Below, in pieces: positions 51,100 to 59,957 of a DNA stretch of 64,000 nt. A program made the translations under genes and the position numbers. The stretch is from positions 1 to 64,000 of the forward strand of contig CAKSQF010000012.1 of assembly GCA_934486825.1 (NCBI GenBank). The letters are read 5' to 3'. The notes under the pieces were generated by a model that made no database searches, was not told the origin of the DNA, and saw only the letters and a list, made by a program, of their open reading frames with translations. Position 1 is the first letter of the stretch. Each line of letters starts with the position of its first letter. Origin of the DNA: an uncultured Eubacteriales bacterium. Lineage in GTDB: Bacteria > Bacillota > Clostridia > Oscillospirales > CAG-272.

Positions 51100-51786
51100 C
51101 TAAATCCTGTATCGCATTTTTATCCGCCCGAGCTTTTTGATAAACGAGGGTGCAAGAGCATAAAGGAAAAGTGCGTTTGAAAAAGCATAAAGCAGGGTAA
51201 ACGGAAGCGCAGTCACCGTTGCCGTAAGGTAAAGAGCAGGAGAAAAGCTCCCGCTGTACCACACGACCGTCCACACATCCATTATGAGTGAGAAAACAAA
51301 TCCGGACAGTCCGCCGAAGCCGACGAGCAGAACACGGTTTTTTTCGAGAACCGACGAAAAAAGTCCGCCGAGCAAGCCGATCGTTCCCCATGCAATCATG
51401 CGGAAGGGGGTCCACGGTCCCTGCCCGAAGAAAAAATCGGAGACAAATGCCGAAAATGAGCCGACAAGAAATCCGGTCTGCGGTCCGAGAGTCACTCCGC
51501 TGATAATTGCAAGTGCCGCCGTCGGCTTGACAATCGGAACAAATCTGCCGATGACCGCAAGTGCGGTCATTACGGCGGACAGGGCGAGCCTTCTTGCTCC
51601 CCTGCTCTTCGAATCGTATCCGCAGGCAAAGAGCAACAGCGAAAATGCGGCGACAAGCGTCGATATCAGCAGATATTTTCGCCCGTCTGCGGCAAAAAGC
51701 GATACCGCGAGCAGTGTCGGCATTACGACGAGCAGTAAAACAAGTCCGAGCACCCGCCTTGTGCGGAAATTACGGATGAGGATCAT
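51100..51786 (-). CDS. ECF transporter S component, probably cobalamin-specific
   Basis: 228-aa membrane protein with six helices. A helix pair precedes the typical S-component region RRLALSAVMTALAVIGRF (Ala-rich helix 1 that packs on EcfT), then GVTLGPQTGFLVGSFSAFVSDFFFGQGPWTPFRM, strongly like ECF substrate-binding subunits for B12-type ligands (CbrT group). Start ATG 51786 overlaps the ATPase stop by four bases. Specificity for cobalamin is inferred from the upstream cobalamin riboswitch and the DUF4430 partners, not from residues. The N-terminal ~65 residues are an extra membrane hairpin. Confidence 0.82.
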   Translation of the reverse strand: MILIRNFRTRRVLGLVLLLVVMPTLLAVSLFAADGRKYLLISTLVAAFSLLLFACGYDSKSRGARRLALSAVMTALAVIGRFVPIVKPTAALAIISGVTLGPQTGFLVGSFSAFVSDFFFGQGPWTPFRMIAWGTIGLLGGLFSSVLEKNRVLLVGFGGLSGFVFSLIMDVWTVVWYSGSFSPALYLTATVTALPFTLLYAFSNALFLYALAPSFIKKLGRIKMRYRI

Positions 51787-53432
51787 TCCGCACTTCCTCC
51801 TTCCGGTTCACGCAGACGCGCACATATCTCTCCGACCGTCGTACAGCCGTCAAGAACACCATGCGACATTGCCGCCGCCGCAGTCGTATAGAATCTGCTG
51901 TCGGTGAGAAAGTCGGTCCTGTCCGACCGCGATATTATCCTGCCGTCGAAAAAGAGCGCACAGCTGTCGGCGGTACAGGCGGCAAATTCGGCGTCATGCG
52001 TGACGCAGACGATTGTCATATCATTGCCGTCGCGGAGAGCTTTGAGCGCTTTTGCAAGCGTCAGCACCGATGCGCGGTCAATCCCCTTTGTCGGCTCGTC
52101 GAGCAGGAGAAGCGACGGCTTTTTTGCCGTGACCTTGGCGAGCGCGACAAGCTGCTGCTCACCCCCCGACAGGTCATACGGATGGCGGTCGTAAAAAGGC
52201 GACAGATCAAACGGAAAAGATTTTTCGTCGAATCCCACCTCGGCAAGCTCCTCTCTTACGCTGTCAAAGACAAAAAGCTCTCTGACATCCTGCGGCATGA
52301 GCGAAACGAACGAGGCGAAAAGACTCCCGTTTTTATAATCCCGATGCTTTTTTCCAAACAGCCGCACACTGCCCGCATAGCAGGGGAGAAGTCCCGCGGC
52401 AACCGACAGAAGTGTCGATTTTCCGCATCCGTTGCCGCCGAAAAGACAGAATATCTCTCCCCTGTACACCTCAAGTGACAGATCGCGCAGAACATCGGGC
52501 AGTTCCCTCCGGTATCTGAAGCAGACATTTTTCAAAGAAAGTGCGATTTCCCCGCTTTTTACGGGTTTTGCGGATTTTTCGGACACCCGCGACCCCGACG
52601 GATGATATTCCGAAATCAGAAAGCTCCTGCCATCCCTTACCGTAAGCGGGCATCTGCCGCCGTCCCCTTTTTTCAGTTCGTTGTACATACGCACGGGTGC
52701 GGGCATCAGTGACAATATCTCCGGCATCCCCGAAAGTCTGCCGCACACCTCGGACGGCTTGCCGTTTGCGACAACTCTGCCGCCGTCAAGTATAATTATA
52801 CGATCGGCAAAGGGGAGAAGGCGGTCAAGTCTGTGTTCGGACAGTATGACCGTAACTCCGTTTTCGCGATTCAGTCTGACCAGCGTATCGGTAAACGCCG
52901 TCGCGGCTATCGGATCGAGCCTTGCCGTCGGCTCATCGACAATAAGAAGCTCGGGATCACCCGCCATAACCGACGCAAGGCAGAGAAGCTGTTTCTGCCC
53001 GCCCGAAAGCTCGCAGACTCTTTTGCCCATTATATCCGAAAATCCGAAACAGCCCGCAGTTTCCGCGACCGTTTTTTCAAGCCTTGCGGGATCGGGTCCC
53101 ATATTCGACAGCGCAAACGATATCTCGTGTCTTACCGTATCGGTGACGATCTGCGCCTCGGGATACTGCATGACATACCCGATTGAAAAAGCCGCGCTCT
53201 TACCGTCAAGCTCTTCGATCGGCGTGTTTTTGAACAGAATACTACCCGATTTCTCCCCGCTCGGGGCAACGGAACTCTTTATAAGCGAAAAAAGAGTGGA
53301 TTTGCCGCTTCCGGTCGCGCCGCAGACAAGGACAAATTCACCCTCGGAAACCGAAAAACCGACCGAGTCAAGCGCGCCACGATCGCTTCCGGCATAGCGG
53401 AAGCTCAGATTTTCGACATCAAGTATTTCCAT
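51783..53432 (-). CDS. Fused EcfA1-EcfA2 ATPase of an ECF transporter
   Basis: 549 aa with two complete ABC domains in one chain. ATG 53432 follows GGAGGT by eight bases. Domain 1: GATGSGKST (about 38-46), signature ELSGGQKQLL, Walker B LLIVDEPTARLDP. Domain 2 from about 295: GGNGCGKST, DLSGGEQQLVAL, LLLDEPTKGID. A helical linker (~235-290) joins them. It drives the membrane module EcfT plus S component. Gene overlaps the EcfT 3' end by 28 bases. Fused A1-A2 is a common clostridial variant. Confidence 0.9.
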   Translation of the reverse strand: MEILDVENLSFRYAGSDRGALDSVGFSVSEGEFVLVCGATGSGKSTLFSLIKSSVAPSGEKSGSILFKNTPIEELDGKSAAFSIGYVMQYPEAQIVTDTVRHEISFALSNMGPDPARLEKTVAETAGCFGFSDIMGKRVCELSGGQKQLLCLASVMAGDPELLIVDEPTARLDPIAATAFTDTLVRLNRENGVTVILSEHRLDRLLPFADRIIILDGGRVVANGKPSEVCGRLSGMPEILSLMPAPVRMYNELKKGDGGRCPLTVRDGRSFLISEYHPSGSRVSEKSAKPVKSGEIALSLKNVCFRYRRELPDVLRDLSLEVYRGEIFCLFGGNGCGKSTLLSVAAGLLPCYAGSVRLFGKKHRDYKNGSLFASFVSLMPQDVRELFVFDSVREELAEVGFDEKSFPFDLSPFYDRHPYDLSGGEQQLVALAKVTAKKPSLLLLDEPTKGIDRASVLTLAKALKALRDGNDMTIVCVTHDAEFAACTADSCALFFDGRIISRSDRTDFLTDSRFYTTAAAAMSHGVLDGCTTVGEICARLREPEGGSAE

Positions 53433-54286
53433 CTGCACGCACCTCCGATCTCATAAAAAACAGGCAAAAACGAAATTGCCGCACAGCATGCGGTCGCCGT
53501 ATAAAAAAGCGGTCCGTCGTGCGGAAGGCTGACCGTCGGATAAAAGGTCGCCGAAAACACCCCTCCGAAGCCTCCGACCGCAACGCAGGCGGTCGCCGCA
53601 ACAGTCAGCGATATGATAACGGCGTCTCCGATATGCATCGGGAAACGCTCGGCGAAGGTCGGTCTGCCGATGCCGTAGCCGCGCGCACTCATGCTGTCTG
53701 CGGTCGTTACCCCGTTTTCGATCGCCCATGATGCGACCGACATGAATATCCGGAGCTTTGCGCGGAAAAAATCAATGAGATTGCCGTCCTTATACAGCCC
53801 GAGCGTTTTCTGTGCGTCGGAAGTCCGCCTGAACTGCTCTCTGAAAAGCGGGACAAATCTCACCGTCATCGAAAAAAGCAGCGACAGTCTGGGCGACAGT
53901 CTCCGAAGCAGATAGGCTGTCCGTTCCGCGTCGGTTATTTTTGAAAAAACGGCGAAACGGCAGACCGCCGAAAGGATCACCGCCGCCGAGGTCATCCCGT
54001 AAAGCAGATCCTCAAGCGTTATGCGCATATCGTTGACAAAAAAAAGAACTGTCGCGCCGTTGTGCGAAAAAATCGGATTTATTGCCGACAAAATGCAGAA
54101 AAACGCCGCTGTTCCGACTGTTTTCCCGACAATAGCGGCGCGGTCTGTGTAAAAAAGCAGGTGCAGATATGCTCCCGCAAACGATATTCCCGCAACGCGC
54201 GGGTCAAAAATAAAAACAGGTATGCAGATCGCCGCCGCGTAATAGACAAAAAGCGCGGTCGGGCAACGGTCCTCAAAGCTTTTCAC
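53405..54286 (-). CDS. ecfT: ECF transporter transmembrane component EcfT
   Basis: 293 aa, GTG 54286 seven bases after GGGGGAGG and overlapping the preceding stop. Five or more membrane helices, then long coupling helices with the two Ala-Arg-Gly-type signatures that bind the ATPases; one is clear in SMSARGYGIGRPT (about residue 200). It links the fused ATPase with the S component, so the operon encodes a dedicated (group I) ECF importer in place of sharing a general one. Confidence 0.87.
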   Translation of the reverse strand: MKSFEDRCPTALFVYYAAAICIPVFIFDPRVAGISFAGAYLHLLFYTDRAAIVGKTVGTAAFFCILSAINPIFSHNGATVLFFVNDMRITLEDLLYGMTSAAVILSAVCRFAVFSKITDAERTAYLLRRLSPRLSLLFSMTVRFVPLFREQFRRTSDAQKTLGLYKDGNLIDFFRAKLRIFMSVASWAIENGVTTADSMSARGYGIGRPTFAERFPMHIGDAVIISLTVAATACVAVGGFGGVFSATFYPTVSLPHDGPLFYTATACCAAISFLPVFYEIGGACRWKYLMSKI

Positions 54287-55929
54287 TGCGTACCTCCCCC
54301 GTCATCGGCGTAAACGCGGCTCACATCCCTGCCGAAATCCAGGGTATAATGCCATTCGACAAGATCGCCGTCCGACAGAACAAATTCGTCGCATCCGACC
54401 GACGGCATAACGCCGTTTACAAAATAGACCCAGCCCGACAGATCGCCGTAAACGTGATCCCTTATAAACGCGATCGACAAAACATATCCGTTTCTTTCGT
54501 CGAACTGTATTTTTCCCCGCTTTGCGGCTTCAACAAGCAGATCAAGCACGGTTTCTCCCTCGTGTATATCGATCGCCATGTCTTTTATAATTACTCCGTC
54601 CTTCGGAACAGCATCGTCGCCGCTGTCGGCAATAACGTCGCAGCGTATCGAAATCCTTACCGTTCCGAAGCCCTTTTCGGCGGCATCCGTTTCCGAATAA
54701 TAGCCACCCGGAGATCTGATGTCGGTAAAGGCGGTCGCCGCGATTATCAGCGCCGCGGCAAGGATCAGCGGCAGAATATGCTTCGGTCCCCTTTTTCCTT
54801 TGACATAAAGTATCAGGCAGACCGCCGCCGCAAGAAGTGCGACCGACACGCCGACCACGAGCTTGTATATCGGTACCTTATGACCGGAATCGGTCTTTCC
54901 GCCGTCCGTGACCGTCGGTGCTTTTTCGGTCGTCGGCTGGCGCACTGTCGTCGGAGCCTTGGTTGTCACACGGTCGTCGGTGACCGGAGGCGGCTCGGGA
55001 GCGCCGTCCTCATACATGTAAAACGTTCCCCCGTCGGTGTGGAAAAGCTTTGCGGAAACAAGCGCGCAGAGCGCCTGAACGGTCGCCGTTTTGTTTGAAG
55101 CTCCGTCCGGGAAATGCGCAAATCCGCCGTCTGCCGTCCGATAGGAGAGAAGCCTGTCGGTCATCGGCAGGAAGCTGTCGGAGCTGTCGGGATCGACCCC
55201 GATTGCGTGAAGCGCGATCATCACCTGAGCAAGGCTCTCGCAGTTTTCCTTTCCGAACGAGGCAAATCCGCCGTTTTCAAGCTGTCTTGCCGACAAAAAT
55301 GCCGCCGCTTTGTCGATCGCATCCGAAACATCGCTTCTGTTTTCCCTGTGCGGTGCGATCGCCTGCATCACCATAGCGGTGGTATCGACATCGGGATTTG
55401 TCCCGATGACCGCCCAGCCGCCCGACGGAAGTGCCGCCCCGAGAATTTCGTCAAGCAGGTCGGACGCCGTATATGCCTCCGAGCCTGCACCGTTATTTAT
55501 CAGATGAAGGGCAAAAACAAGGCTCATTATTCCCTGCCTGCCCGCGGTTCTGTCAACCGCATCCCCGACTTTTTCGGGTCTGCCCGAAAAGATGAGTGCA
55601 AGGCTTACGCGCTGTATCGCAACCGCCCCTTCGATCTCCCCGTCCGAAAGCCTTTTTTCAAGCTTTTCGGCATACGCCGAAAGGTCGATTCCGAAATGAG
55701 CTCTCGAAAGAGCGATTGCATACCAGTCTGTCGAAAGTCCCGCGCCGTCGGCTATCTTTTCGGACAGTCCGGAAAGAGAGGAAGCCGAAAGCTCTTCGGC
55801 GATTCTGTCAACGGTCGTTGCGATTTCGCTGTCGTAATCGGTGATTTCAGCCGCACTCCGCGCCATGGGTGCGACGATAAGACAGACTGCCGCCGCGACT
55901 GCGGACAAAAATCCGACATACTTTTTCAT
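54283..55929 (-). CDS. Membrane-anchored transcobalamin-like B12-binding protein (alpha/alpha toroid + DUF4430)
   Basis: 548 aa from ATG 55929, seven bases after GGGAGGG. Signal peptide 1-27. Residues about 40-300 show prenyltransferase/squalene-cyclase-type repeats of an alpha/alpha toroid (GGWAVIGTNPDVDTTAMVMQAIAPH, NGGFASFGKENCESLAQVMIALHAIG, DGGFAHFPDGASNKTATVQALCALV). A Thr-rich linker (315-345) leads to two helices (about 353-375 and 382-400) with a basic loop between them, so both flanking domains lie outside. Residues about 425-545 are a DUF4430 domain (IHEGETVLDLLVEAAK, SGWVYFVNGVMPS, DGDLVEWHYTLD), the beta domain of intrinsic factor and transcobalamin. The riboswitch and ECF context support a role in capturing B12. 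Confidence 0.8.
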   Translation of the reverse strand: MKKYVGFLSAVAAAVCLIVAPMARSAAEITDYDSEIATTVDRIAEELSASSLSGLSEKIADGAGLSTDWYAIALSRAHFGIDLSAYAEKLEKRLSDGEIEGAVAIQRVSLALIFSGRPEKVGDAVDRTAGRQGIMSLVFALHLINNGAGSEAYTASDLLDEILGAALPSGGWAVIGTNPDVDTTAMVMQAIAPHRENRSDVSDAIDKAAAFLSARQLENGGFASFGKENCESLAQVMIALHAIGVDPDSSDSFLPMTDRLLSYRTADGGFAHFPDGASNKTATVQALCALVSAKLFHTDGGTFYMYEDGAPEPPPVTDDRVTTKAPTTVRQPTTEKAPTVTDGGKTDSGHKVPIYKLVVGVSVALLAAAVCLILYVKGKRGPKHILPLILAAALIIAATAFTDIRSPGGYYSETDAAEKGFGTVRISIRCDVIADSGDDAVPKDGVIIKDMAIDIHEGETVLDLLVEAAKRGKIQFDERNGYVLSIAFIRDHVYGDLSGWVYFVNGVMPSVGCDEFVLSDGDLVEWHYTLDFGRDVSRVYADDGGGTQ

Positions 55930-55979
55930 TATCATTCCCTCCCATTCCGTAATTTCCGTAATTATACCGACCCTTCGGT

Positions 55980-56759
55980 TCAGTCCTCCCTGCTGCGGCG
56001 TCTGCCGACCGCAACGGCGGTTCCCGCAAACATGAGCGCAATGAAGGTGATAACAAACGGAATAAATGTCATATCGCCGGTCTTGGGTACATCGGTCACG
56101 CCGACAAGTGCCACCGGCGGAACGATAGCGCTCCCCTCAACCGATGCGCTTATGACATGATTGCCCGCTTTAAGCGACGCAAGCTCGACCTTGCCCGATT
56201 CGTCGGTTTTCAGCTCCGTCGCCTTGCCGTCAATATAAATAACCGCACCTGCGACAGGAGAAACGACGGTATTGTAGTTGTCATCATAGCCGAGCCTGCT
56301 CAGCATAAGGGCTACCTTCTCTCCCTCAACGGCGGATACCGTAATCTTATCGAAATAGCAGTATGCGTCCGAGAAGTTCTGCGTATCGGTGTAGATGTAA
56401 GCGGCAACATAGTCGCCGTTCTTAACCTCGTCGAAAAGCCCGGAAGCCGGGACGTTGTTTACGCAGTAGCCGACATTCGATGTCGAAACGCCCCACAGCT
56501 TTGTGATATAACGGCCGTACTGTCCGTCAGCCGTTTCGTATCCGTCCTTTTTGTACTTTTCGTGTGTAATTACAAGCACGTCGTTGACGGTAAGCTTGCC
56601 GTCGCCGTCGGCGTCGGTAAGCGCAACCTTTTCGGCTGACAGCTCAAGCTTGCCGTTTGCGACCGTAACGTAGACCGACGCTTCGTCGGCAGACAAAGCG
56701 GGCATCATCAGTCCGACCGCAATGGCAACAACGGTCAGCAGACAAATAAATTTTTTCAT
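55980..56759 (-). CDS. Surface-anchored DUF4430-like protein, probable B12-capture partner
   Basis: 259 aa: signal peptide (1-23), one beta-rich domain and a C-terminal membrane helix (about 230-250) with a basic RRRSRED tail, so it is tethered outside. The domain has a DxDGDGxLTVNDVL calcium-type loop, then KLWGVSTSNVGYCVNNVPASGL and VKNGDYVAAYIYTDT, a pattern of clostridial DUF4430-like proteins. A second short Ig-like segment (GAVIYIDGKATELKTDESGKV) follows. ATG 56759 overlaps the small upstream gene (ATGA). With the toroid protein it could present B12 to the ECF importer. Confidence 0.72.
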   Translation of the reverse strand: MKKFICLLTVVAIAVGLMMPALSADEASVYVTVANGKLELSAEKVALTDADGDGKLTVNDVLVITHEKYKKDGYETADGQYGRYITKLWGVSTSNVGYCVNNVPASGLFDEVKNGDYVAAYIYTDTQNFSDAYCYFDKITVSAVEGEKVALMLSRLGYDDNYNTVVSPVAGAVIYIDGKATELKTDESGKVELASLKAGNHVISASVEGSAIVPPVALVGVTDVPKTGDMTFIPFVITFIALMFAGTAVAVGRRRSRED

Positions 56760-57043
56760 GACAGATCATTTCCTTTCTTGTTTTTTTCGGCAAGCCGCCT
56801 TGCCCGGGCGGCACGTGCGCGTTTTTCGCGGTTTTTCTCAATGCGGTCGCCGCTTCTTGCCTCTTTAAGACCCGCCGCTTCAAGTGCGCGCGGCCACGGT
56901 CCGAGAAACGCCTTGATAGCGACCACCTCGGCTTCTTCGAAATCCGAACGCTTCGGAAGACGCGACTCGCCTGATGCCCGGAGCTTTTCCTGCTTTTCGA
57001 CAAGCAGTCGGGTACAGTCGGCAAAGTCATATTTCTTCTTCAT
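56756..57043 (-). CDS. Small basic protein, first gene of the B12 operon
   Basis: 95 aa from ATG 57043; TTG 57049 is better spaced from GAAGGG and also possible. The middle (LPKRSDFEEAEVVAIKAFLGPWPRALEAAGL) resembles the short HTH repeats linked with homing endonucleases and other DNA-binding tails; the C-terminal third is a highly basic helix (EKNREKRARAARARRLAEKNK). Nucleic-acid binding is plausible. It sits directly behind the riboswitch/terminator leader and overlaps the next gene by four bases, so it is cotranscribed with the B12 genes. Confidence 0.6.
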   Translation of the reverse strand: MKKKYDFADCTRLLVEKQEKLRASGESRLPKRSDFEEAEVVAIKAFLGPWPRALEAAGLKEARSGDRIEKNREKRARAARARRLAEKNKKGNDLS

Positions 57044-57085
57044 TTCCAAAGTCACAACCCTTCAGTTTCCGAATAAATGCAAAAA

Positions 57086-57211
57086 CGCTTTCTGACGGCA
57101 TTTTCGGGGTGCCGACAAAAAGCGCAACAATGACAGGCTGAAAAAGGCAGAGACCCCCCTTGTCCGGAGGCTGTGTTTTTTTACAGCCGATCGGTTGCAC
57201 TTTTCTCTGCC
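57086..57211 (-). terminator. Two leader terminators of the B12 operon
   Basis: On the minus strand, GGCAGAGA (57211-57204) pairs with TCTCTGCC (57153-57146) around an inner ggctgt hairpin and is followed by TTTTT; then a second stem (57124-57110 with 57100-57086, CGCTTT arms) is followed by TTTTTGC. Both lie between the riboswitch and the first gene, the expected expression platform. Confidence 0.65.
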
Positions 57212-57254
57212 CAAAAATGTCGGACGGCATATATAAAACCGTCACCGAAGCAGA

Positions 57255-57380
57255 TACGGCAAGTATTCCGACTTACGGGCAGGTTCTGCCCGCTCACGGT
57301 AATGGCGGTTGCGTCGGATTTTCACCGATCTTCCCTCTGATCCGACAGCCTGAGCCGTCGGAACCGTATCCGCATATTCG
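57255..57380 (-). promoter_or_regulatory. Cobalamin riboswitch
   Basis: Read on the minus strand: GGAAGATCGGTGAAAATCCG (57334-57315), then GCAACCGCCA (57312-57303), a TACCGTGA segment and the closing GTCGGAAT-ACTTGCCGT block (57275-57257). These are the core blocks of the adenosylcobalamin aptamer, in the right order and spacing, between a promoter and leader terminators. Binding of B12 should shut off the downstream uptake operon. Confidence 0.88.
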
Positions 57381-57389
57381 ATTTCTGTT

Positions 57390-57418
57390 ATTTTACCACA
57401 GACAAAGAGAATTGTCAA
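57390..57418 (-). promoter_or_regulatory. Promoter of the B12 operon
   Basis: Minus strand TTGACA (57418-57413), 17-base spacer, TAAAAT (57395-57390), just upstream of the riboswitch. Confidence 0.8.
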
Positions 57419-57468
57419 TCACCGCAAAAAAACTTCCGGCGGTTGCCGGAAGTTTTTTGTGATTATAC

Positions 57469-59691
57469 TTACCAGACGGGAGTGATCTTCATCGACTGCA
57501 CGCCGAAACATTCGCCGGTGACACGCAGTCCCGCACGTCCCGAAACATTGCCCATCGGGATGTCGTATGAGAAAAGCTCCTTCCCATCGACCGAAACCGC
57601 GATCCTCTGCCCCTTTGCGGCAACCGAAACATCGTGCTCAAATCTGCCGCAATCGTCAAGCGTATAGTTTACGAGTATTTTTTCTCCGTAATTCCATTCG
57701 ATAAGCGATATGTTTCCGCAACCGATGCGCACCGAATATCCGTAGCCCGCACGCGCCGGCTGTGAGCCGAAATAGCTCTCCTTCTGCATCCTGAACATGA
57801 ACTCACAGCCGCCGGTCGAATTCATGTAACCGGTCATATGAGCGTCGATGCGGTAGTCGGTCCAGCCGTGTCCGCCGACGTATACAAAACCGTCGTTTTC
57901 CGAGCAGGAATAGCCGACCTCCTTGCTTATCATACTGCCGCGACCCTTCCAGCCGAATATATCGGCGTCATGGCAGAGCCTGCCGTCCTCCACGAGAGTA
58001 AGTTTTTCGACGTCCTCAACCTCTGCAAGCTCAAAGCTGTCAATCACAAAGTCGCATCCCGCTCTGACGACCAGCTTCCCGAGTCCGCCGCAGAGCTTCA
58101 CCCTGCCGAGCAGGACCTTTGCCGAGCCGTCATGATCGTAGGCGGTCGGTGCGGCTGCAACCAGCTCTCTGCCGTTTACATCGACTCTCACACCCGCGTC
58201 TGCCTGTCTGACATGCGCGCATACCGTGTACAGTCCGTCCGCCTTTACGTTTATCGGGAAGGTGAAAACGCTTCCTACGGTTGCCTTTACGCAGTAAATA
58301 TCTCTGCCGTTTTCGATGCATGCAAGCTTTGCGTGATCCTCGATTGCATGAACCGCATCCATGCGTCCCGGAACCGCCTTTGTGACAAATTTGTCACTGC
58401 TTCCGTCCGAATATGACGAAAATCCGACAAATCCGACTGTCGCGTTTTCGGGAAGGAGCGAAAATCCGATCCTTCCTCCCTTGCAGGACGAGTTCCACTT
58501 CAGAAATTCCTGATTGTTGTTGAGCATCAGAAGCATCTTTCCGTCGTGATGTCTCGTAAAGCGGTAAGAGTTGTTCGAACGCATTACAATATTGGAAGGA
58601 AGTTCGCCGATCGCAAGCACCCTGCCGCCCTCGGTGACCCGCACGGTACGTCCGTTTACCGCGATCCTGCCCTTGCCGCCCGCATATACAAGCTCAAAAT
58701 CCTCTCCCTTTGCGTTGACGTTTATCTCCGCCGTATAGAGAGCGGGTGTCGCCTTTTTCGTAAGCAGCAGTTTTTCGCCGTCCTTTTCGGAGCCTGCAAG
58801 CTCATCGGTGCCGCGCACCGAATAATCGGCAAGTGACGGCTTTTCCTGATCCCACCATATCGTGTTCGCATACATTCTCGAACCGTTGAAGAAGAGTCTG
58901 TCAACATTCATGCTGCGGTGATGCGGTTCTTTGACAAGCTCATACGTGTGATATATGATGTAAGCACCGTCCATGTCGGGCGCAAGCGCGCTTGAGCTGT
59001 GTCCGAGGGCATGAAAATCGTCGCCGACCTCGGCAAGCACCACCCGGTTCTTCATGTTGGTATAGCCGGACACGGGTGAACTGTCGGATACCGAGTAGGC
59101 AACCTTGTAGCACTTGCTGAGCAGATGGTTGCCCGTATATGTAAGGAAGTATTTGCCGCCGTGGCGAAGCACCATCGGACCCTCGGTCCAGCCGTTCAGA
59201 CAGCTCTCGCCGATCGGCGTTCCGGGCAGATCGACCGTTTTCGGGTCGGACATTGTATGAAAATTGATTCCGTTCCCTTCCGCGCGGTAAAAATAGCTTC
59301 TGCCGTCGTCGTCGATGAAGAAGGAGCCGTCGATGCGCTGACCGAATCTTCCGGTGACCTGCTTGTACGGACCCTCGGGCTTCGACGCTTCAAGGATGAA
59401 ATGCCCGTTTCCGTGCGGAGATGTACACATATAGAATTTGCCCTTGTTGTAGATGACCTCGGGCGCATAACCGCCGATTATGTCGGGCAGTTTGCACGCA
59501 ACTCCGAGATATGTCCAGTCAACAAGGTTATCGGAGCGCCAGCAGTGCAGATCATGGGTCATTTTCCCCATTGAAAAGAAACCGCCTGCCGAAAAATAAA
59601 GATAATACCGTCCGTCGTATCTCATTACAAACGGATCGCCTGTGTTGCCCGCGTCGGGCGCCTTGAACGGGTTTCTGTACATATTTTCCAT
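57469..59691 (-). CDS. GH43-type glycosidase with C-terminal binding modules
   Basis: 740 aa from ATG 59691 after GGGAAG (in-frame codons upstream to 59721 lack a site). No signal peptide. The five-bladed propeller (about 5-300) has NTGDPFVMRYDGRYYLY with the catalytic base Asp, GYAPEVIYNKGKFYMC, RIDGSFFIDDDGRSYFY with the pKa-setting Asp, and GWTEGPMVL with the acid Glu: complete GH43. Residues about 300-440 form a beta domain, 440-575 a CBM6-like sandwich (VDVNGRELVAAA), and 580-740 a LamG/DUF1080-like module ending in VDGKELFSYDIP. Likely an arabinosidase, xylosidase or galactosidase. Own promoter; no clear terminator. Confidence 0.87.
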   Translation of the reverse strand: MENMYRNPFKAPDAGNTGDPFVMRYDGRYYLYFSAGGFFSMGKMTHDLHCWRSDNLVDWTYLGVACKLPDIIGGYAPEVIYNKGKFYMCTSPHGNGHFILEASKPEGPYKQVTGRFGQRIDGSFFIDDDGRSYFYRAEGNGINFHTMSDPKTVDLPGTPIGESCLNGWTEGPMVLRHGGKYFLTYTGNHLLSKCYKVAYSVSDSSPVSGYTNMKNRVVLAEVGDDFHALGHSSSALAPDMDGAYIIYHTYELVKEPHHRSMNVDRLFFNGSRMYANTIWWDQEKPSLADYSVRGTDELAGSEKDGEKLLLTKKATPALYTAEINVNAKGEDFELVYAGGKGRIAVNGRTVRVTEGGRVLAIGELPSNIVMRSNNSYRFTRHHDGKMLLMLNNNQEFLKWNSSCKGGRIGFSLLPENATVGFVGFSSYSDGSSDKFVTKAVPGRMDAVHAIEDHAKLACIENGRDIYCVKATVGSVFTFPINVKADGLYTVCAHVRQADAGVRVDVNGRELVAAAPTAYDHDGSAKVLLGRVKLCGGLGKLVVRAGCDFVIDSFELAEVEDVEKLTLVEDGRLCHDADIFGWKGRGSMISKEVGYSCSENDGFVYVGGHGWTDYRIDAHMTGYMNSTGGCEFMFRMQKESYFGSQPARAGYGYSVRIGCGNISLIEWNYGEKILVNYTLDDCGRFEHDVSVAAKGQRIAVSVDGKELFSYDIPMGNVSGRAGLRVTGECFGVQSMKITPVW

Positions 59692-59754
59692 ATAGATAAC
59701 ACTTCCCTTCGGAAATCCCACCCTCTTGCATGGGAATACTGATTTTTCACGGTC

Positions 59755-59783
59755 ATTTTAACAGATTGCACAGTGGATGTCAA
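59755..59783 (-). promoter_or_regulatory. Promoter of the GH43 gene
   Basis: Minus strand TTGACA (59783-59778), 17-base spacer, TAAAAT (59760-59755). Confidence 0.75.
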
Positions 59784-59957
59784 TAGTTTTTTGTATATTG
59801 TCACAAAAAATAATTTTCAAAAATTTTTTAAAATTTTCAGATTTTTTGTCACACCTTATTCTTTTTTTACGTCCTACTGTGTGAAAAGAAAAATTCATAT
59901 ATGTTCGTTTCGCAAAACGGATGCGTCCCGCATTTTTGTAATCAAAGGAGAACAGCA

